Assembly (NCBI RefSeq): GCF_014058705.1
Contig: NZ_CP059692.1
Coordinates: 1,865,001-1,929,000, forward strand
Source: Aureimonas mangrovi
GTDB lineage: Bacteria > Pseudomonadota > Alphaproteobacteria > Rhizobiales > Rhizobiaceae
Length of the DNA: 64,000 bases
Reading direction: 5' to 3'
The notes under the pieces were generated by a model. That model had not been told where the DNA came from and searched no databases. It worked only from the letters and a program-made list of their open reading frames with translations. This document shows, piece by piece, positions 41,467 through 51,762 of the stretch. The position numbers and the translations under genes were made by a program. Positions within the stretch are counted from its first letter, which is position 1. Every line of letters begins with the position of its first letter.

Positions 41467-41703
41467 TCACGTCGCCTCCTCTTCCCGCTCCGCCAGCCAA
41501 GCTCGCTCTTCTTCTTCGGTCACCCCAACCATCTGTTGGCGCGCAAAGGCTTCTACGAAGGGCGGCCGCGATAGGTACGTAGCGCCATGACAAGGAAGAG
41601 CGCGCATCCGGGCTTCCATCTCATCAGCCATTCGGAGAGCTTCGCCCCGCCTCACGCACCGCCGAAATTCATCCAGATCGAACGACTGATATTGCAGCGG
41701 CAT
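41467..41703 (-). CDS. Hypothetical protein, 78 aa
   Basis: Begins MPLQYQSFDLDEFRRCVRRG; acidic and helical, ending AWLAEREEEAT. First chromosomal gene after the integration site. No recognised family and no clear ribosome site; moderate coding evidence only. Confidence 0.4.
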   Translation of the reverse strand: MPLQYQSFDLDEFRRCVRRGEALRMADEMEARMRALPCHGATYLSRPPFVEAFARQQMVGVTEEEERAWLAEREEEAT

Positions 41704-41925
41704 CGGTGGTGATCATCGGCGCCCGTCCGCGGCGGCGATCGACACAGACGCGCCTCAGCGCGAAACCGCGCTGGCTCCGAGATCCCATTTGAGAAGATCA
41801 AGCGCTCTCTTGATCGAAATTGCGTAGTCCTCGCGTTTGTTCGCTGCTGAATTGGAAGCCGGGCGACGGCTGGATGACCGGCGCATCATGAGAACAGGCC
41901 ACCTGACGCAGGACCCGTAGCTCCC

Positions 41926-42444
41926 ATGACGAAGGCAACGGTCTCCGACCCAGCCCAGAGCGCTCGCGACTACCGCCTGGTTCCCTCTCGTCCGCTCGTC
42001 GGCAACTTCCAGGAGGACTTCTTCCTGTGGTGGTTCGCGTTCAATCAGGTGCCCGACCTGCCCGAGGAACTGATCGACGGACGGGCTCACGTCCTCCAGG
42101 ACGGGTTCTGGAATTTCCCGCTCTATGATGAGGACGCGCTCTCGGAGCGCGACGCGCGGTCTACGAGGATGCTGACAACAGGATCGATAGCATCCGCGGC
42201 GGCAACGTATGGTACAGGGCCCACGCCCAGGACCTCGACGATCAGCGGACCTATCCTGAGCGCCCGACCGTGCCCGCCCTCGGGATCGGCGGACTCGGAA
42301 ACGGCCTCCTCGTCGAGTTCATGGAACAGCGCTTCACCGAACTGCAACTCGAGCATCTCCCGGAAGCGCTATGTCGCCGAGGGAGCGCCGGAAGACGTCA
42401 CGCGGTTCCTCGGCGACTTCCTCCGATCCGGTCACGGTCGATAG
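41926..42444 (+). pseudogene. Alpha/beta hydrolase (epoxide hydrolase-like), frameshifted C-terminal part
   Basis: One frame reads FFLWWFAFNQVPDLPEELID, typical of the cap region of haloalkane-dehalogenase/epoxide-hydrolase proteins. The next gives YRAHAQDLDDQRTYPERPTV and PALGIGGLG, the post-cap motif; the first frame then resumes with APEDVTRFLGDFL at the end. The catalytic nucleophile region is missing upstream. A decayed gene with at least two indels. Confidence 0.55.
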
Positions 42445-42501
42445 ATGAGGCTCCGCCGCTCTCGGCGCTCCGCGTTCGCGGCACGGTCGTTCGGCGGGAG
42501 G

Positions 42502-43437
42502 TTACGTCGCAGCCGTTGGTGGTCGGGCGCCGGATCCGTTCGACAACGAACGCACGACGTCGAAGAGGATCGACCGGAGCCATTTGTGGGCTGGGTCATG
42601 ACGATATCGAACATGCCAGGCCAATTCGACCGGGAAGGTCCCGAAATCAATCGGCGCCGGGAGAACCTTGAGCCGTGGATCCCCCCGAAGATGTCGGCAG
42701 ATCTGAAGCGGGAGCGTGGCGCAGTAGTCGGTGACGGAGATCATCTCCGGCACGGTCAGGAAATGGGTAACCGAAACGGCGACCTCGCGCTTCAGATTCT
42801 GCTTTTTCAACGTCTGAAACAAGCCGGCCCTAATTCGTCCAGGCGGAAGGACATTGACGTGCTTCAAGCTCTCGTACTGGTCTCGGGTGATCTCGTCACC
42901 GACTTGGGGGTGATCCTTGCGCACGACGCATGCCAGCCCTTCGTCCATCAGGTGCTGCACGACGAGATTACTGGGGGGGTCAACGATCCGGCCGAGCACC
43001 ATGGCCGTCGTCCCCGAGGTTACGCCGGTTTCGGCGAGGTCGTTCCCGAACGGCGTCATGCGAAGTTTGATACCAGGCGCCCGTTCGCGGAGAGTCGCGA
43101 CGAGCGCGGGCATCAGCACAAGTTCGGCGTAGGCGTTCGGCGCGATCTCGAACAGGCGCTCGGCGCTGGCCGGCTGGAACTCCTGCTGGCGCACGATCAC
43201 GTCATCCAGCTGCGCCAATGCGGCGGCGATCGAGGGCGCGATCTCCTCGGCCAGCTGGGTGGGCTTCATGCCGTATCGCTCCCGTATGAACAGTGGGTCG
43301 CGAAACAGGTCGCGCAGACGGTTGAGGGAGTTCGAGAGGGCGGGCTGCGTGATCCCTAGCCGAAGGGCGGCACGTGTCACGCTCCTTTCCTCCATCAAGG
43401 CCATGAAAACGGGAAGAAGATTGAGATCGTACCGCAT
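42502..43437 (-). CDS. LysR-family transcriptional regulator
   Basis: 311 residues from ATG 43437 (MRYDLNLLPVFMALMEERSV). N-terminal winged helix with AALRLGITQPALSNSLNRLR, then a periplasmic-binding-like effector domain. Divergent from the DJ-1 type gene at 43599, so it probably regulates that gene and the following stress cluster. The interval 43438-43598 should contain its operator. Confidence 0.9.
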   Translation of the reverse strand: MRYDLNLLPVFMALMEERSVTRAALRLGITQPALSNSLNRLRDLFRDPLFIRERYGMKPTQLAEEIAPSIAAALAQLDDVIVRQQEFQPASAERLFEIAPNAYAELVLMPALVATLRERAPGIKLRMTPFGNDLAETGVTSGTTAMVLGRIVDPPSNLVVQHLMDEGLACVVRKDHPQVGDEITRDQYESLKHVNVLPPGRIRAGLFQTLKKQNLKREVAVSVTHFLTVPEMISVTDYCATLPLQICRHLRGDPRLKVLPAPIDFGTFPVELAWHVRYRHDPAHKWLRSILFDVVRSLSNGSGARPPTAAT

Positions 43438-43598
43438 CGATATATTTCTGTGAGAAATATCCAAAATAAAAGAGATAAATTTCCTCCATAACTGGCGGGA
43501 CCATATGTTGGGCTCGTCCAGAAGACAAATGCGACCGACCGAAGCGATCTGCTCTAGCCGCGACTCACGGGAGCGCGGCATTACCCGGGGATAAGACG

Positions 43599-44297
43599 AT
43601 GAAAGTTCTGATGGTACTGACGTCCCACGACACGTTGGGCGACACCGGCAAGAAGACCGGATTCTGGCTCGAGGAGCTCGCGGCTCCGTACTATGTTTTC
43701 AAGGAAGCAGGGTACGAGATCACGCTTGCCTCGCCGAAGGGCGGTCAGCCGCCCCTGGACCCCAAGAGCAACGAACCGAGCTTCCAGACGGACGAGACGC
43801 GCCGCTTCGAGGCGGATGCCGAAGCGACCGAACTCCTCTCCAACACCGCCAAGCTTGCGGACGTCGACCCGGCCGATTTCGATACGGTCTTCTACCCCGG
43901 CGGTCATGGTCCGCTTTGGGATCTGGCCGAGAGCCGGGTGTCCGTGGACCTCATCGAGAGCTTTGTCGCCGCCGACAAGCCCATCGCTCTGGTGTGCCAC
44001 GCGCCAGGAGTGCTGCGGGACGTGAAGGCGGCCGACGGCCGCCCGTTCGTGGAGGGCAGGAAGGTAACGGGCTTCACCAACAGCGAGGAAGAGGCTGTCG
44101 GCCTGACCAAAGTCGTGCCGTTCCTCGTTGAAGACGTCCTGAAGGACAAGGGCGGCGTGTGGTCGAGTGGCCCCGACTGGAGCTCCTATCTCGTCCAGGA
44201 CGGGCTTCTCATCACCGGCCAGAACCCGGGGTCGTCCGCTGCAGCCGCTCAGGCTCTTGTGGCCACGATCGCCGAGGCGCAGTCGAAGGTCGCCTGA
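43599..44297 (+). CDS. DJ-1/PfpI family protein (type 1 glutamine-amidotransferase-like)
   Basis: 232 residues: MKVLMVLTSHDTLGDTGKKT, a glutamate in FWLEELAAPYYVF, FYPGGHGPLWDL and the nucleophile elbow ALVCHAPGV with the reactive Cys. Matches the Hsp31/YhbO-like subgroup that acts as glyoxalase III, deglycase or holdase. First gene after LysR, consistent with electrophile or oxidative stress response. Confidence 0.9.
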   Translation: MKVLMVLTSHDTLGDTGKKTGFWLEELAAPYYVFKEAGYEITLASPKGGQPPLDPKSNEPSFQTDETRRFEADAEATELLSNTAKLADVDPADFDTVFYPGGHGPLWDLAESRVSVDLIESFVAADKPIALVCHAPGVLRDVKAADGRPFVEGRKVTGFTNSEEEAVGLTKVVPFLVEDVLKDKGGVWSSGPDWSSYLVQDGLLITGQNPGSSAAAAQALVATIAEAQSKVA

Positions 44298-44364
44298 GCA
44301 AGCCAGCATCGTGGGGTGCCGCCGGCTTATGTCCGCGGCACCTCCAGCCTGATCGGATCATGCC

Positions 44365-44784
44365 ATGACGAATTCAAGCCCGGTTCTCTCCCTCGCTCAG
44401 GCTCGCAGGATGATCGAAAGGTCCGTTGCTGCGGCCGACGCCATGAATGTCGCCTGCTCGATCGCGATCACGGGGCCAACAGGGCACTTGTTGTTCTTCG
44501 TTCGTCAAGATGCGGCGATGACGGGCTCGGCCGAGCTTGCAGTCAACAAGGCGTATACCGCTCAGCTCTTCAATAACAGAACTGACGCGCTTGGCGTGTT
44601 GTCTCAGCCAGGCGCGGAGCTGTTCGGGATCCAACACTCCCACGGCGGCAGGATCGTCGTCTTCGGAGGGGGCATTCCCATCAGGTTGCACGGCCAGGCA
44701 ATCGGCGGGATCGGCGTCAGTGGCGGTACCGTGGCCGAGGATGTCGCGATCGCGGAAGCCGGCGTGTTCGACGATCAGACTTGA
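44365..44784 (+). CDS. GlcG/HbpS-family heme-binding-like protein
   Basis: 139 residues: [35 protein letters not shown] and IGGIGVSGG, matching the GlcG/HbpS (DUF336) fold found with glycolate oxidase and redox sensors. Cytoplasmic; proposed roles are heme or corrinoid binding and stress sensing. Between DJ-1 and an esterase. Confidence 0.85.
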   Translation: MTNSSPVLSLAQARRMIERSVAAADAMNVACSIAITGPTGHLLFFVRQDAAMTGSAELAVNKAYTAQLFNNRTDALGVLSQPGAELFGIQHSHGGRIVVFGGGIPIRLHGQAIGGIGVSGGTVAEDVAIAEAGVFDDQT

Positions 44785-44926
44785 CTGGATGGTTGGGTAC
44801 AATGGGGCCCACCTGTTCGCACCGGCATCGCCTGTCGCGAGACTGCCCGTCTCCCAGCCTGCCTTGCGATCTCTCCTTGTCTCCCCCGCGGCGCGTATCG
44901 CACCGCAAGCGAAAGGAAACTCTGTC

Positions 44927-45754
44927 ATGACGACCATCACCACCAAGGACGGTACGAACATCTTCTACAAGGATTGGGGACCGCGTGACGGTCAGCCGAT
45001 CGTCTTCGCGCATGGCTGGCCGCTGTCGTCCGATGCATGGGACGCGCAGATGCTTTTTTTCGGCACGCAGGGGTACCGGGTCATCGCTCATGATCGTCGC
45101 GGCCACGGTCGTTCCGATCAGCCTTGGGACGGCAACCACATGGATCAGTACGCCGACGACCTCGCCGAGCTGATCGAGGCGTTGGATCTGCGGAACGCCG
45201 TACTGATCGGCCACTCGACCGGTGGCGGCGAGGTCGCCCGCTACATAGGGCGTCATGGCTCGGACCGGATCGCCCGGGTGGTCCTCGTCGGGGCGGTCCC
45301 TCCGCTGATGCTGAAGACCGACGCGAACCCGGAAGGGACGCCGATCGACGCCTTTGACGGCATCCGCGCGGGAGTGGCGTCCAATCGCTCGCAGTTTTAC
45401 TACGACCTCACGATCCCCTTCTACGGCTTCAACCGCGACGGTGTGGAGACCAATGAAGGCTTCCGCGAGAGCTTCCGCCTGCAGGGTCTCGCCGGTGGCA
45501 TCAAGGGGCAGTACGATTGTGTCCACGAGTTCTCCGAGGTCGATTATACCGACGATCTGAAGGCGATCGACAAGCCTACGCTGGTCATTCACGGATCCGA
45601 TGATCAGATCGTGCCCATCAAGGCCTCGGCGGAACTCGCCATCAAGCTTCTAAGCAACGGTGAACTGAAGGTTTACGAGGGCAGCGGCCACGGCCTTGCC
45701 CAGCTGGAGGCCGATCGCTTCAATGCGGATGTCCTGACCTTCATCAAGGCATGA
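44927..45754 (+). CDS. Alpha/beta hydrolase, non-heme chloroperoxidase/arylesterase type
   Basis: 275 residues from ATG 44927 (GAAAGGAAA ahead). Triad positions: nucleophile in [12 protein letters not shown] (Ser about 98), Asp in GSDDQIVP and His in [24 protein letters not shown] and [11 protein letters not shown] match cofactor-free haloperoxidase/esterase proteins. Upstream in-frame codons overlap glcG and are not expected to be translated. Confidence 0.9.
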   Translation: MTTITTKDGTNIFYKDWGPRDGQPIVFAHGWPLSSDAWDAQMLFFGTQGYRVIAHDRRGHGRSDQPWDGNHMDQYADDLAELIEALDLRNAVLIGHSTGGGEVARYIGRHGSDRIARVVLVGAVPPLMLKTDANPEGTPIDAFDGIRAGVASNRSQFYYDLTIPFYGFNRDGVETNEGFRESFRLQGLAGGIKGQYDCVHEFSEVDYTDDLKAIDKPTLVIHGSDDQIVPIKASAELAIKLLSNGELKVYEGSGHGLAQLEADRFNADVLTFIKA

Positions 45755-45760
45755 CCAGCA

Positions 45761-45795
45761 GGTGTGTGCAGGAGGTTTTAACCGCTGCACACACC
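45761..45795 (+). terminator. Hairpin after hydrolase
   Basis: Perfect 11-bp arms GGTGTGTGCAG (45761-45771) and CTGCACACACC (45785-45795) begin seven bases after the hydrolase stop; no long T-run follows. Likely ends transcription before the next gene 180 bases on. Confidence 0.55.
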
Positions 45796-45976
45796 ACGCT
45801 CCCGTCGCAGAACACGTCAGTGGTTGATGCCGCCAGGTCTGAACCTGAGCAACCCGGCTGAGACCGCTTGGGAACCGCCTGTTGCCGGTTTCGCTCCGTC
45901 GCGCCGCCGAGCATGAAGCACGTTTCTTCGAAATCCCGTCCATCGAATCCAGAAATCAAACCTGAGGAGCAACCAC

Positions 45977-46642
45977 ATGAACGTTTTCATCATCGGGATC
46001 GCCGGCGGCGTCGGCCGCCGTGTCGCCGAACAACTGTTGGCGCAGGGGGACCAGATTGGCGGGCTCGTTCGGAGTTCCGCCAAAGGCGAAGCTCTGGCTC
46101 GCTTGGGCGTATCCACCACACCGGGCGATCTGGTCGCGATGTCGGTCGAAGAGCTGGCGGATGCGCTCCGGGGCGCCAATGCAATCGTTTTCACCGCCGG
46201 CGCTGGCGGGAGGGATGGACCCGAGGCGACTGACCAGGTCGACGGCGATGGTCCAGCGAAGCTCGCCGCCGCGGCCAAGCTTGCGGGCGTACGCCGTTTC
46301 GTCCTCGTTTCGGTGTTCCCTGAAGCCTGGCGCGAACGCCGGATGAACGAGGATTTCGAGCATTACATGGTCGCAAAGAAGCACGCTGAGAGCCAGCTGG
46401 TGCTGACCGACCTCGACTGGGTGATCGTGCGCCCGTCCGCACTCACGAACGAGCCGGGTACTGGCCGAGTTGATCTAGGCCTCGCCAAGAAACACGAGGA
46501 GATCACGCGTGACGACGTCGCCGCGACTGTCGTCGAAGTTCTGCGCCAGCCCGACGTGAACCGCGTCATCCTGGAGGTGACTGCTGGTTCGACCCCCATT
46601 GCGGAAGCCGTCGCAGCGATGAAAGCCTATCGCGCCTCCTAG
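45977..46642 (+). CDS. NAD(P)-binding NmrA/SDR-a5-like protein
   Basis: 221 residues: MNVFIIGIAGGVGRRVAEQL (dinucleotide motif), VRSSAKGEAL, RRFVLVSV and DLDWVIVRPSALTNE. Atypical SDR without the catalytic YxxxK, as in NmrA-like redox sensors and flavin reductases. Part of the stress cluster. Confidence 0.85.
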   Translation: MNVFIIGIAGGVGRRVAEQLLAQGDQIGGLVRSSAKGEALARLGVSTTPGDLVAMSVEELADALRGANAIVFTAGAGGRDGPEATDQVDGDGPAKLAAAAKLAGVRRFVLVSVFPEAWRERRMNEDFEHYMVAKKHAESQLVLTDLDWVIVRPSALTNEPGTGRVDLGLAKKHEEITRDDVAATVVEVLRQPDVNRVILEVTAGSTPIAEAVAAMKAYRAS

Positions 46643-46716
46643 ACGAGTGTCGCGAGACGCTCGGGCCTTATTCTCTATCCGGTCCGTGACGGGCTTTCGC
46701 TGGGAGGAACGCGTCA

Positions 46717-47667
46717 ATGTCGCGCGACATTCTCGATACCCATCCAGGCTTCGCCAAGGTCTTTCAGCCGGGCCGTTTGACGCTTGGCTTCATGATGCCG
46801 CTGGCGCGGCTGGAAAACGGCGTGCCGGACATGACAGGACAGCTGGAGCTCGCCTCGCGTGTCGACGAACTCGGCTTCGCGGCGCTTTGGGCACGTGACG
46901 TGCCGTTCTTCGATCCGAGCTTCGGAGATGCCGGACAGGTCTACGATCCATGGGTCTGGCTTGGCATGCTCGCTGCGCGGACGCGGTGGATCACCCTTGC
47001 GACCGCCGGCATCGTCCTGCCGCTGCGCCATCCGTTTCATACTGCAAAGGCAGCCTTCACCCTCGATGCCGTCTCGAACGGCCGCTTCCTCCTGGGCGGA
47101 GCTTCGGGCGACCGCCCGAGCGAGTTTCCGGGGTTCGGAAAGGATCACCAAACGCGCGGTGCGAACTATCGTGAAGCAGTCGAGACCATCCGAGGCGTTG
47201 CTGCGAGCTTTCCTGACATTTCCGGATCTTTTGGAAAGGTGGCGGGGCTCGACATGCTTCCGAAGCCCAGGTTCGGAAGATTGCCCATGGTGGCGGTCGG
47301 TAGCGCGCAGCAAAGCGTCCAGTGGATCGCGGAACATATGGACGGCTGGATGACCTATCCGCGTGATCCGGCCGACCAACGCAAGCGACTGGACCTGTGG
47401 AGCATCGCTCTCGCCGAACGGGCTTCCGGCGCTTTCAAGCCATTCGGACAGCCGCTTTTCATAGATCTAGCGGAGGATGCGGACGCTCCGCCAACGCCGA
47501 TCTTTCTCGGATTCCGATTGGGAAGCAATGCCCTGGTGGATCACTTGAAATCGCTGGAGTCGCTCGGCGTGAGCCATGTCGCGCTGCAACTCCTGTTCAA
47601 TCGGCGACCACCACACGATACCATCGAGGAACTGGCCTCGGAGGTCCTTCCGCTGTTCCCATCTTGA
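46717..47667 (+). CDS. LLM-class flavin-dependent oxidoreductase
   Basis: 316 residues. Luciferase-like monooxygenase pattern: LASRVDELGFAALWARDVPF, TRWITLATAGIVLPLRHPFH and FLLGGASGDRPSEFPGFG. Uses reduced FMN and oxygen to oxidise small organic compounds. In a run of redox genes downstream of LysR. Confidence 0.85.
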   Translation: MSRDILDTHPGFAKVFQPGRLTLGFMMPLARLENGVPDMTGQLELASRVDELGFAALWARDVPFFDPSFGDAGQVYDPWVWLGMLAARTRWITLATAGIVLPLRHPFHTAKAAFTLDAVSNGRFLLGGASGDRPSEFPGFGKDHQTRGANYREAVETIRGVAASFPDISGSFGKVAGLDMLPKPRFGRLPMVAVGSAQQSVQWIAEHMDGWMTYPRDPADQRKRLDLWSIALAERASGAFKPFGQPLFIDLAEDADAPPTPIFLGFRLGSNALVDHLKSLESLGVSHVALQLLFNRRPPHDTIEELASEVLPLFPS

Positions 47668-47766
47668 ATGGCTAGAAAGCACCTTGAAGACACCATCCTT
47701 CGGACGGTTCAGATCTCCCTGTTGCGATGCGTCCGACAGTTCTTTCTCACAAGAGGAGGTTGCGGC

Positions 47767-48516
47767 ATGCCTGCCTTTTTCGTTCATGGTGCCCCGGACA
47801 CCCATCACGTTTGGGATCCTATCCGGGATCATCTTCACGACCACGACAGTGTGGCCGTCGATCTGCCCGGCTTCGGTTGCAGCGTACCGCCCGGTTTCGA
47901 GGCGACGAAGGAGGCTTATGTAACTTGGCTGATCGCGCGGATTGCGGAGATCGGGGAGCCGGTCGACATCGTCGGGCATGATTGGGGATGTGTGCTGTCG
48001 TTGCGCGTCGCCTCGCTGCGTCCCGACCTGATCCGGAGCTGGGCGGCTGGTGATGGGCCGCTCAATGCTGACTATGTGTGGCATCCACTTGCCAAGATAT
48101 TCCAGACGCCCGGGCTGGGGGAGGAGTATATCCGGAACTTCAGTCCCTCGCAGTTTGAGAAGGCTCTGCTCGATGACGGCGTGCCAGCGTCCATCGCTTC
48201 GCAAGTTCCGATGCGGGTTGATGCCGTGATGGGGGAATGCCTCCTCAAGCTCTAAAGGTCGGCGGTGACGGTCGGTGCCGATTGGCAGCCAGGGTTGGCG
48301 AATGTGCGGGCGCCGGGCCTCGTCATCTGGGGCAAACACGACAAGAGCGTTCCGGTCGAAAATGCGGATATCCTGGGCCGGGACACCGGTGCGCGCCAAG
48401 TCATGAAGCTTGACGCTGGCCATTGGTGGCCAGTCCAGAGGCCGGCTGAAGTCGCGGCGGCGCTCGTCGCGCATTGGGAAGCTGCCGAAAGGCAAGCGGT
48501 ACCAACGGATAGGTGA
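47767..48516 (+). pseudogene. Alpha/beta hydrolase interrupted by an in-frame stop
   Basis: MPAFFVHGAPDTHHVWDPIR opens a hydrolase with nucleophile region VGHDWGCVLSL (Asp nucleophile) and continues to ECLLKL, where TAA (48253-48255) stops it. The same frame goes on RSAVTVGADWQPGL, APGLVIWGKHDKSVPV and DAGHWWPVQRP, supplying the missing Asp and His, to 48516. A single-base change (for example TAC or TAT to TAA) explains it. Otherwise the gene is intact. Confidence 0.8.
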
Positions 48517-48769
48517 GCCGAGATTCGATCACGCTTGGATAGCAACAGGCTCGGTCGCGTAAGGCTCAAGTCTTGTCCACTGAAACTCGGTGACAGGTCC
48601 AAAAGCCAGACGATCTGATGACGCGGCCGACCCTGTTGCGCGAAGCCTCCTTGAACCGATAATCCCAAGAGGATGTTGCATCGAAGTGAGGTAAGGTCCC
48701 GGTGATTTATAGTGAAGGTCTTGCGATGCACGTGATCCCGCTTCCTCCCATCGAACGTGGAGTCCTTCC

Positions 48770-50170
48770 ATGAAGGCGCGCAGCTTCGACGCGATCGTGG
48801 TCGGCGCAGGACAGGCAGGTCCATCGCTGGCGGTGCGGCTTGCGCAGGCCGGGCGCACCGTCGCGATTGTGGAGCGTCACCTTGTCGGCGGCACGTGCGT
48901 CAACACAGGCTGCATGCCGACGAAGACATTGGTTGCCAGCGCGAGAGCCGCGCACGTCGCGCGCCAAGCGGCCGATTACGGCATCCGCCTGGCCGGGCCG
49001 ATCGAGGTCGACATGCGATCGGTCAGAGACCGCGCTGCGCAGGTGTCGCAAAAGGCGCGGAACGGGAACGAGGGCTGGTTAGGGGCGACCGAGGGCGTGA
49101 CATTGATCCGCGGTCACGCAACTTTCGAAAGTTCTCACACGCTCCGGGTCGGCGGCGAGTTGCTGACGGCGCCGCTGATCTTCCTGAATGTCGGAGGTCG
49201 AGCCGTGGTGCCGAACCTCCCGGGCATTCGGGACATCTCCGTGATGACCAACACGGACATCGTGAGCCTGGACTCCTTGCCGCGTCACCTCGCCGTGGTC
49301 GGGGGCAGCTACATCGGACTGGAATTCGCACAGATGTATCGGCGCTTCGGCTCCGCGGTGACGGTGATCGAGCGCGGTCCCCGCCTGATCTCTCGCGAGG
49401 ACGAGGACATCTCGGAGGCGATGCGGGAGATGCTCGAGGCAGAGGGTATCGCGATCAGGACGAACGCGGAATGCATCGCCTTCGCTCCTCACCCCAACGG
49501 AGCTTCGATTCAGGTGTCCGGTACGAGCGGTGCCCACGAAATCGTTGCCAGCGACATCCTGATTGCCGTTGGTCGGCAGCCCAACACCGATGATCTTGGG
49601 CTCGTCCTGGCCGGGGTGGATATGGACGAGCGGGGGTACATCAAAGTCGGCGAGGATTTGCAGACGAACGTGCCAGGCGTCTACGCGCTCGGGGACTGCA
49701 ACGGGCGCGGAGCGTTCACTCACACCAGCTACAACGACTACGAGATCGTGGCGGCGAACGTCCTGGACGGCGAGACCCGCCGGGTGAGCGACCGGGTCCC
49801 GGCGTACGCGCTCTACACGGACCCACCGCTCGGGCGGGTCGGCATGACGGAGCGGGAAGCGCGCGCGACGGGCCGCCCGCTGCTCATCGCAAAGCGTCCG
49901 ATGACGCGTGTCGGCCGAGCGGTCGAGAAGGGCGAGACCACAGGTTTCATGAAGGCCCTTGCCGACGCCGAGACGAAGCGCCTCCTCGGCGCGGCGATCT
50001 TTGGCGTTGAAGGCGACGAAGCAATCCACAGCATCCTTCTGGCGATGAACGCTGACTTGCCGTGCACGGCCATACAACGCGCGGTACCGGTTCATCCGAC
50101 AGTGTCCGAACTTATCCCCACCCTCCTCGGTGACCTGGTTCCAATAGAACAATTCGATGGTGAGCATTGA
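48770..50170 (+). CDS. FAD-dependent pyridine nucleotide-disulfide oxidoreductase
   Basis: 466 residues of the mercuric-reductase/lipoamide-dehydrogenase family: FDAIVVGAGQAGPSLAVRLA (FAD), redox pair GGTCVNTGCMPTKT, GGSYIGLEFAQMYRRFG (NAD(P)H) and ALGDCNGRGAFTHTSYND, ending in the dimerisation domain. No N-terminal heavy-metal domain and no C-terminal Cys pair, so it is not a mercuric reductase. Probably protects against electrophiles or oxidants. Confidence 0.85.
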   Translation: MKARSFDAIVVGAGQAGPSLAVRLAQAGRTVAIVERHLVGGTCVNTGCMPTKTLVASARAAHVARQAADYGIRLAGPIEVDMRSVRDRAAQVSQKARNGNEGWLGATEGVTLIRGHATFESSHTLRVGGELLTAPLIFLNVGGRAVVPNLPGIRDISVMTNTDIVSLDSLPRHLAVVGGSYIGLEFAQMYRRFGSAVTVIERGPRLISREDEDISEAMREMLEAEGIAIRTNAECIAFAPHPNGASIQVSGTSGAHEIVASDILIAVGRQPNTDDLGLVLAGVDMDERGYIKVGEDLQTNVPGVYALGDCNGRGAFTHTSYNDYEIVAANVLDGETRRVSDRVPAYALYTDPPLGRVGMTEREARATGRPLLIAKRPMTRVGRAVEKGETTGFMKALADAETKRLLGAAIFGVEGDEAIHSILLAMNADLPCTAIQRAVPVHPTVSELIPTLLGDLVPIEQFDGEH

Positions 50171-50304
50171 AGACAGCTCCCGCGCATAGCCCTGAGGATC
50201 GTGTCATGCGGCGAGCGTGCCGCGGCCGACTGGCGGATCTGACTGTAGAGATAACCTCCATGCCCTCGGTCGCGACTTGTGCCGACGATCGGCCCCCGTG
50301 CTCG

Positions 50305-51078
50305 TCATGCGCCCCAGATGGCGCGATAGAGCAAGAGGATTGAGGTCGCCAGAAGCATCCACTCGACGAGTTGGAAGAAGGCCTTCTCCTCCAGCCGGCG
50401 CGTGATCCACGCACCGGCGAAGGTCGCGGCGATGGCGGCGGGCAGGAGAACGAGCGTGGCGAAGAGCGAGCGCTCGACCGAAATCTGCCCAAGCTCCCAG
50501 AAGAAGAAGAGCTTCATCCAGTTCACCGCGGCAAACAGGATCGTCGATGTGCCGGCGAACACCATCTTCGCCAGCCGCTGGGGCAGCACGTAGAACTGAA
50601 AGGGCGGCGCTCCGGCGTTCGCCACGAAGCTGGTGATGCCCAACAGCACGCCCCAGAAGAGCCCGCGAGGCACGTCGGCCGGGCGCGGTGGAAGCACATG
50701 GCGGCGCTTCCATGCCGCGTCGATGCAGAAGAGAATACCGATGACGCCGATCGCCCCCGTCAGAGCGCGCTCCGGCACGATCGAAACCGTCGCCCATGCG
50801 ATCGCCACGCCGACGAAGGCTGCCGGAACGAGGATGGCAAGGTTCCGCGCACTGAACTGGTGGCGGTAGAGATAGACCCCGACGACGTCGCTCGCGATGT
50901 AGATCGGCAGAATGAGCGATGCGGCAGCTAGCGGCGGCATCGCAAAGACCAGCAGCGGGACGCTCAGCATGCCGACAATCGGAAGCCCGCCCTTGGAAAG
51001 ACCGACCAGGATCGACGCCGCGACTGCAAGTGCGGCAGCGAGCGGCGAGTTCATCAGGCCGAACGGGGAAATGTCCAT
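50305..51078 (-). CDS. TauE/SafE-family sulfite or anion permease
   Basis: 257 residues, about eight transmembrane helices. GLSKGGLPIVGMLSVPLLVF and LLGITSFVANAGAPPFQFYV are the two glycine/proline-rich repeats of the family. Exports sulfite or organosulfonates or acts as a general permease. Divergent from the MarR operon. Confidence 0.9.
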   Translation of the reverse strand: MDISPFGLMNSPLAAALAVAASILVGLSKGGLPIVGMLSVPLLVFAMPPLAAASLILPIYIASDVVGVYLYRHQFSARNLAILVPAAFVGVAIAWATVSIVPERALTGAIGVIGILFCIDAAWKRRHVLPPRPADVPRGLFWGVLLGITSFVANAGAPPFQFYVLPQRLAKMVFAGTSTILFAAVNWMKLFFFWELGQISVERSLFATLVLLPAAIAATFAGAWITRRLEEKAFFQLVEWMLLATSILLLYRAIWGA

Positions 51079-51306
51079 GAAGGTGCGTAGCGCCGTGATC
51101 TGGAAGCCTTCGCATTCCTAGCAGCATTCGGTGCGAACCGATGCGCGGATCCATCGACAGCGGCACGCGCGCGACCGTCGGCCAGTAGCTCATTTTCCGT
51201 GCGATCGCAGCCGCCGGTATGGAGGAGCCCTGCCCCGCAACATCGGAATACCGCACCGTAGGTGGGATGTCTTGCTTATCATTAGTGCACTATCTATATC
51301 GTGGTC

Positions 51307-51762
51307 ATGCACGATGACGACGCCCTACTCCGCGCCCGGTATACCGAGGCGCTGGTCCGCACCGGCCGAAAGCTGCGCACGAGCTTCAACGCACGCGTCG
51401 TCGCGCACGGGCTGACCTATCCGCGTGCGCGCGCGCTCCTCGTCCTCGAGCGTGAAGGGCAGTTGACGCAGAGCGATCTGGCCGCCGAACTCGAACTCGA
51501 AGGGCCGACGGTCGTGCGCCTTCTCGACGGGATGGAAAAGCTCGACCTGATCGAGCGGAAGGCCGTGCAGGGGGACAGACGCGCCAAGCATATCGCCCTG
51601 ACCGACCATGGCCGGCATCAGGCGAGCGTGGTCGCAGAGATCTCGCTCGAACTGCGCAATGAAATTCTGGAGGGGACGAGCGCCTCGGACCTGGAAGCTG
51701 GCCTGCGCATTCTCGAGCGTATCGGCCGCGCTATAGGCGAGGAGACGCGCCATGGCGACTGA
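51307..51762 (+). CDS. MarR-family transcriptional regulator
   Basis: 151 residues from ATG 51307. Winged helix with ALLVLEREGQLTQSDLAAEL and VRLLDGMEKLDLIERK. The stop overlaps the start of the MFS gene, so it controls the efflux operon in which it lies. Short A+T-rich TTAGTGCACTATC upstream (51280-51294) suits an operator. Confidence 0.9.
   Translation: MHDDDALLRARYTEALVRTGRKLRTSFNARVVAHGLTYPRARALLVLEREGQLTQSDLAAELELEGPTVVRLLDGMEKLDLIERKAVQGDRRAKHIALTDHGRHQASVVAEISLELRNEILEGTSASDLEAGLRILERIGRAIGEETRHGD

Noticed and set aside
44717-45592. 291-codon minus-strand frame
   Set aside because: Antisense to the well-supported chloroperoxidase-type hydrolase.
48770-50170. Mercuric reductase
   Set aside because: The redox CxxxxC motif fits the wider family, but the C-terminal Cys pair, N-terminal metal domain and other mer genes are absent.
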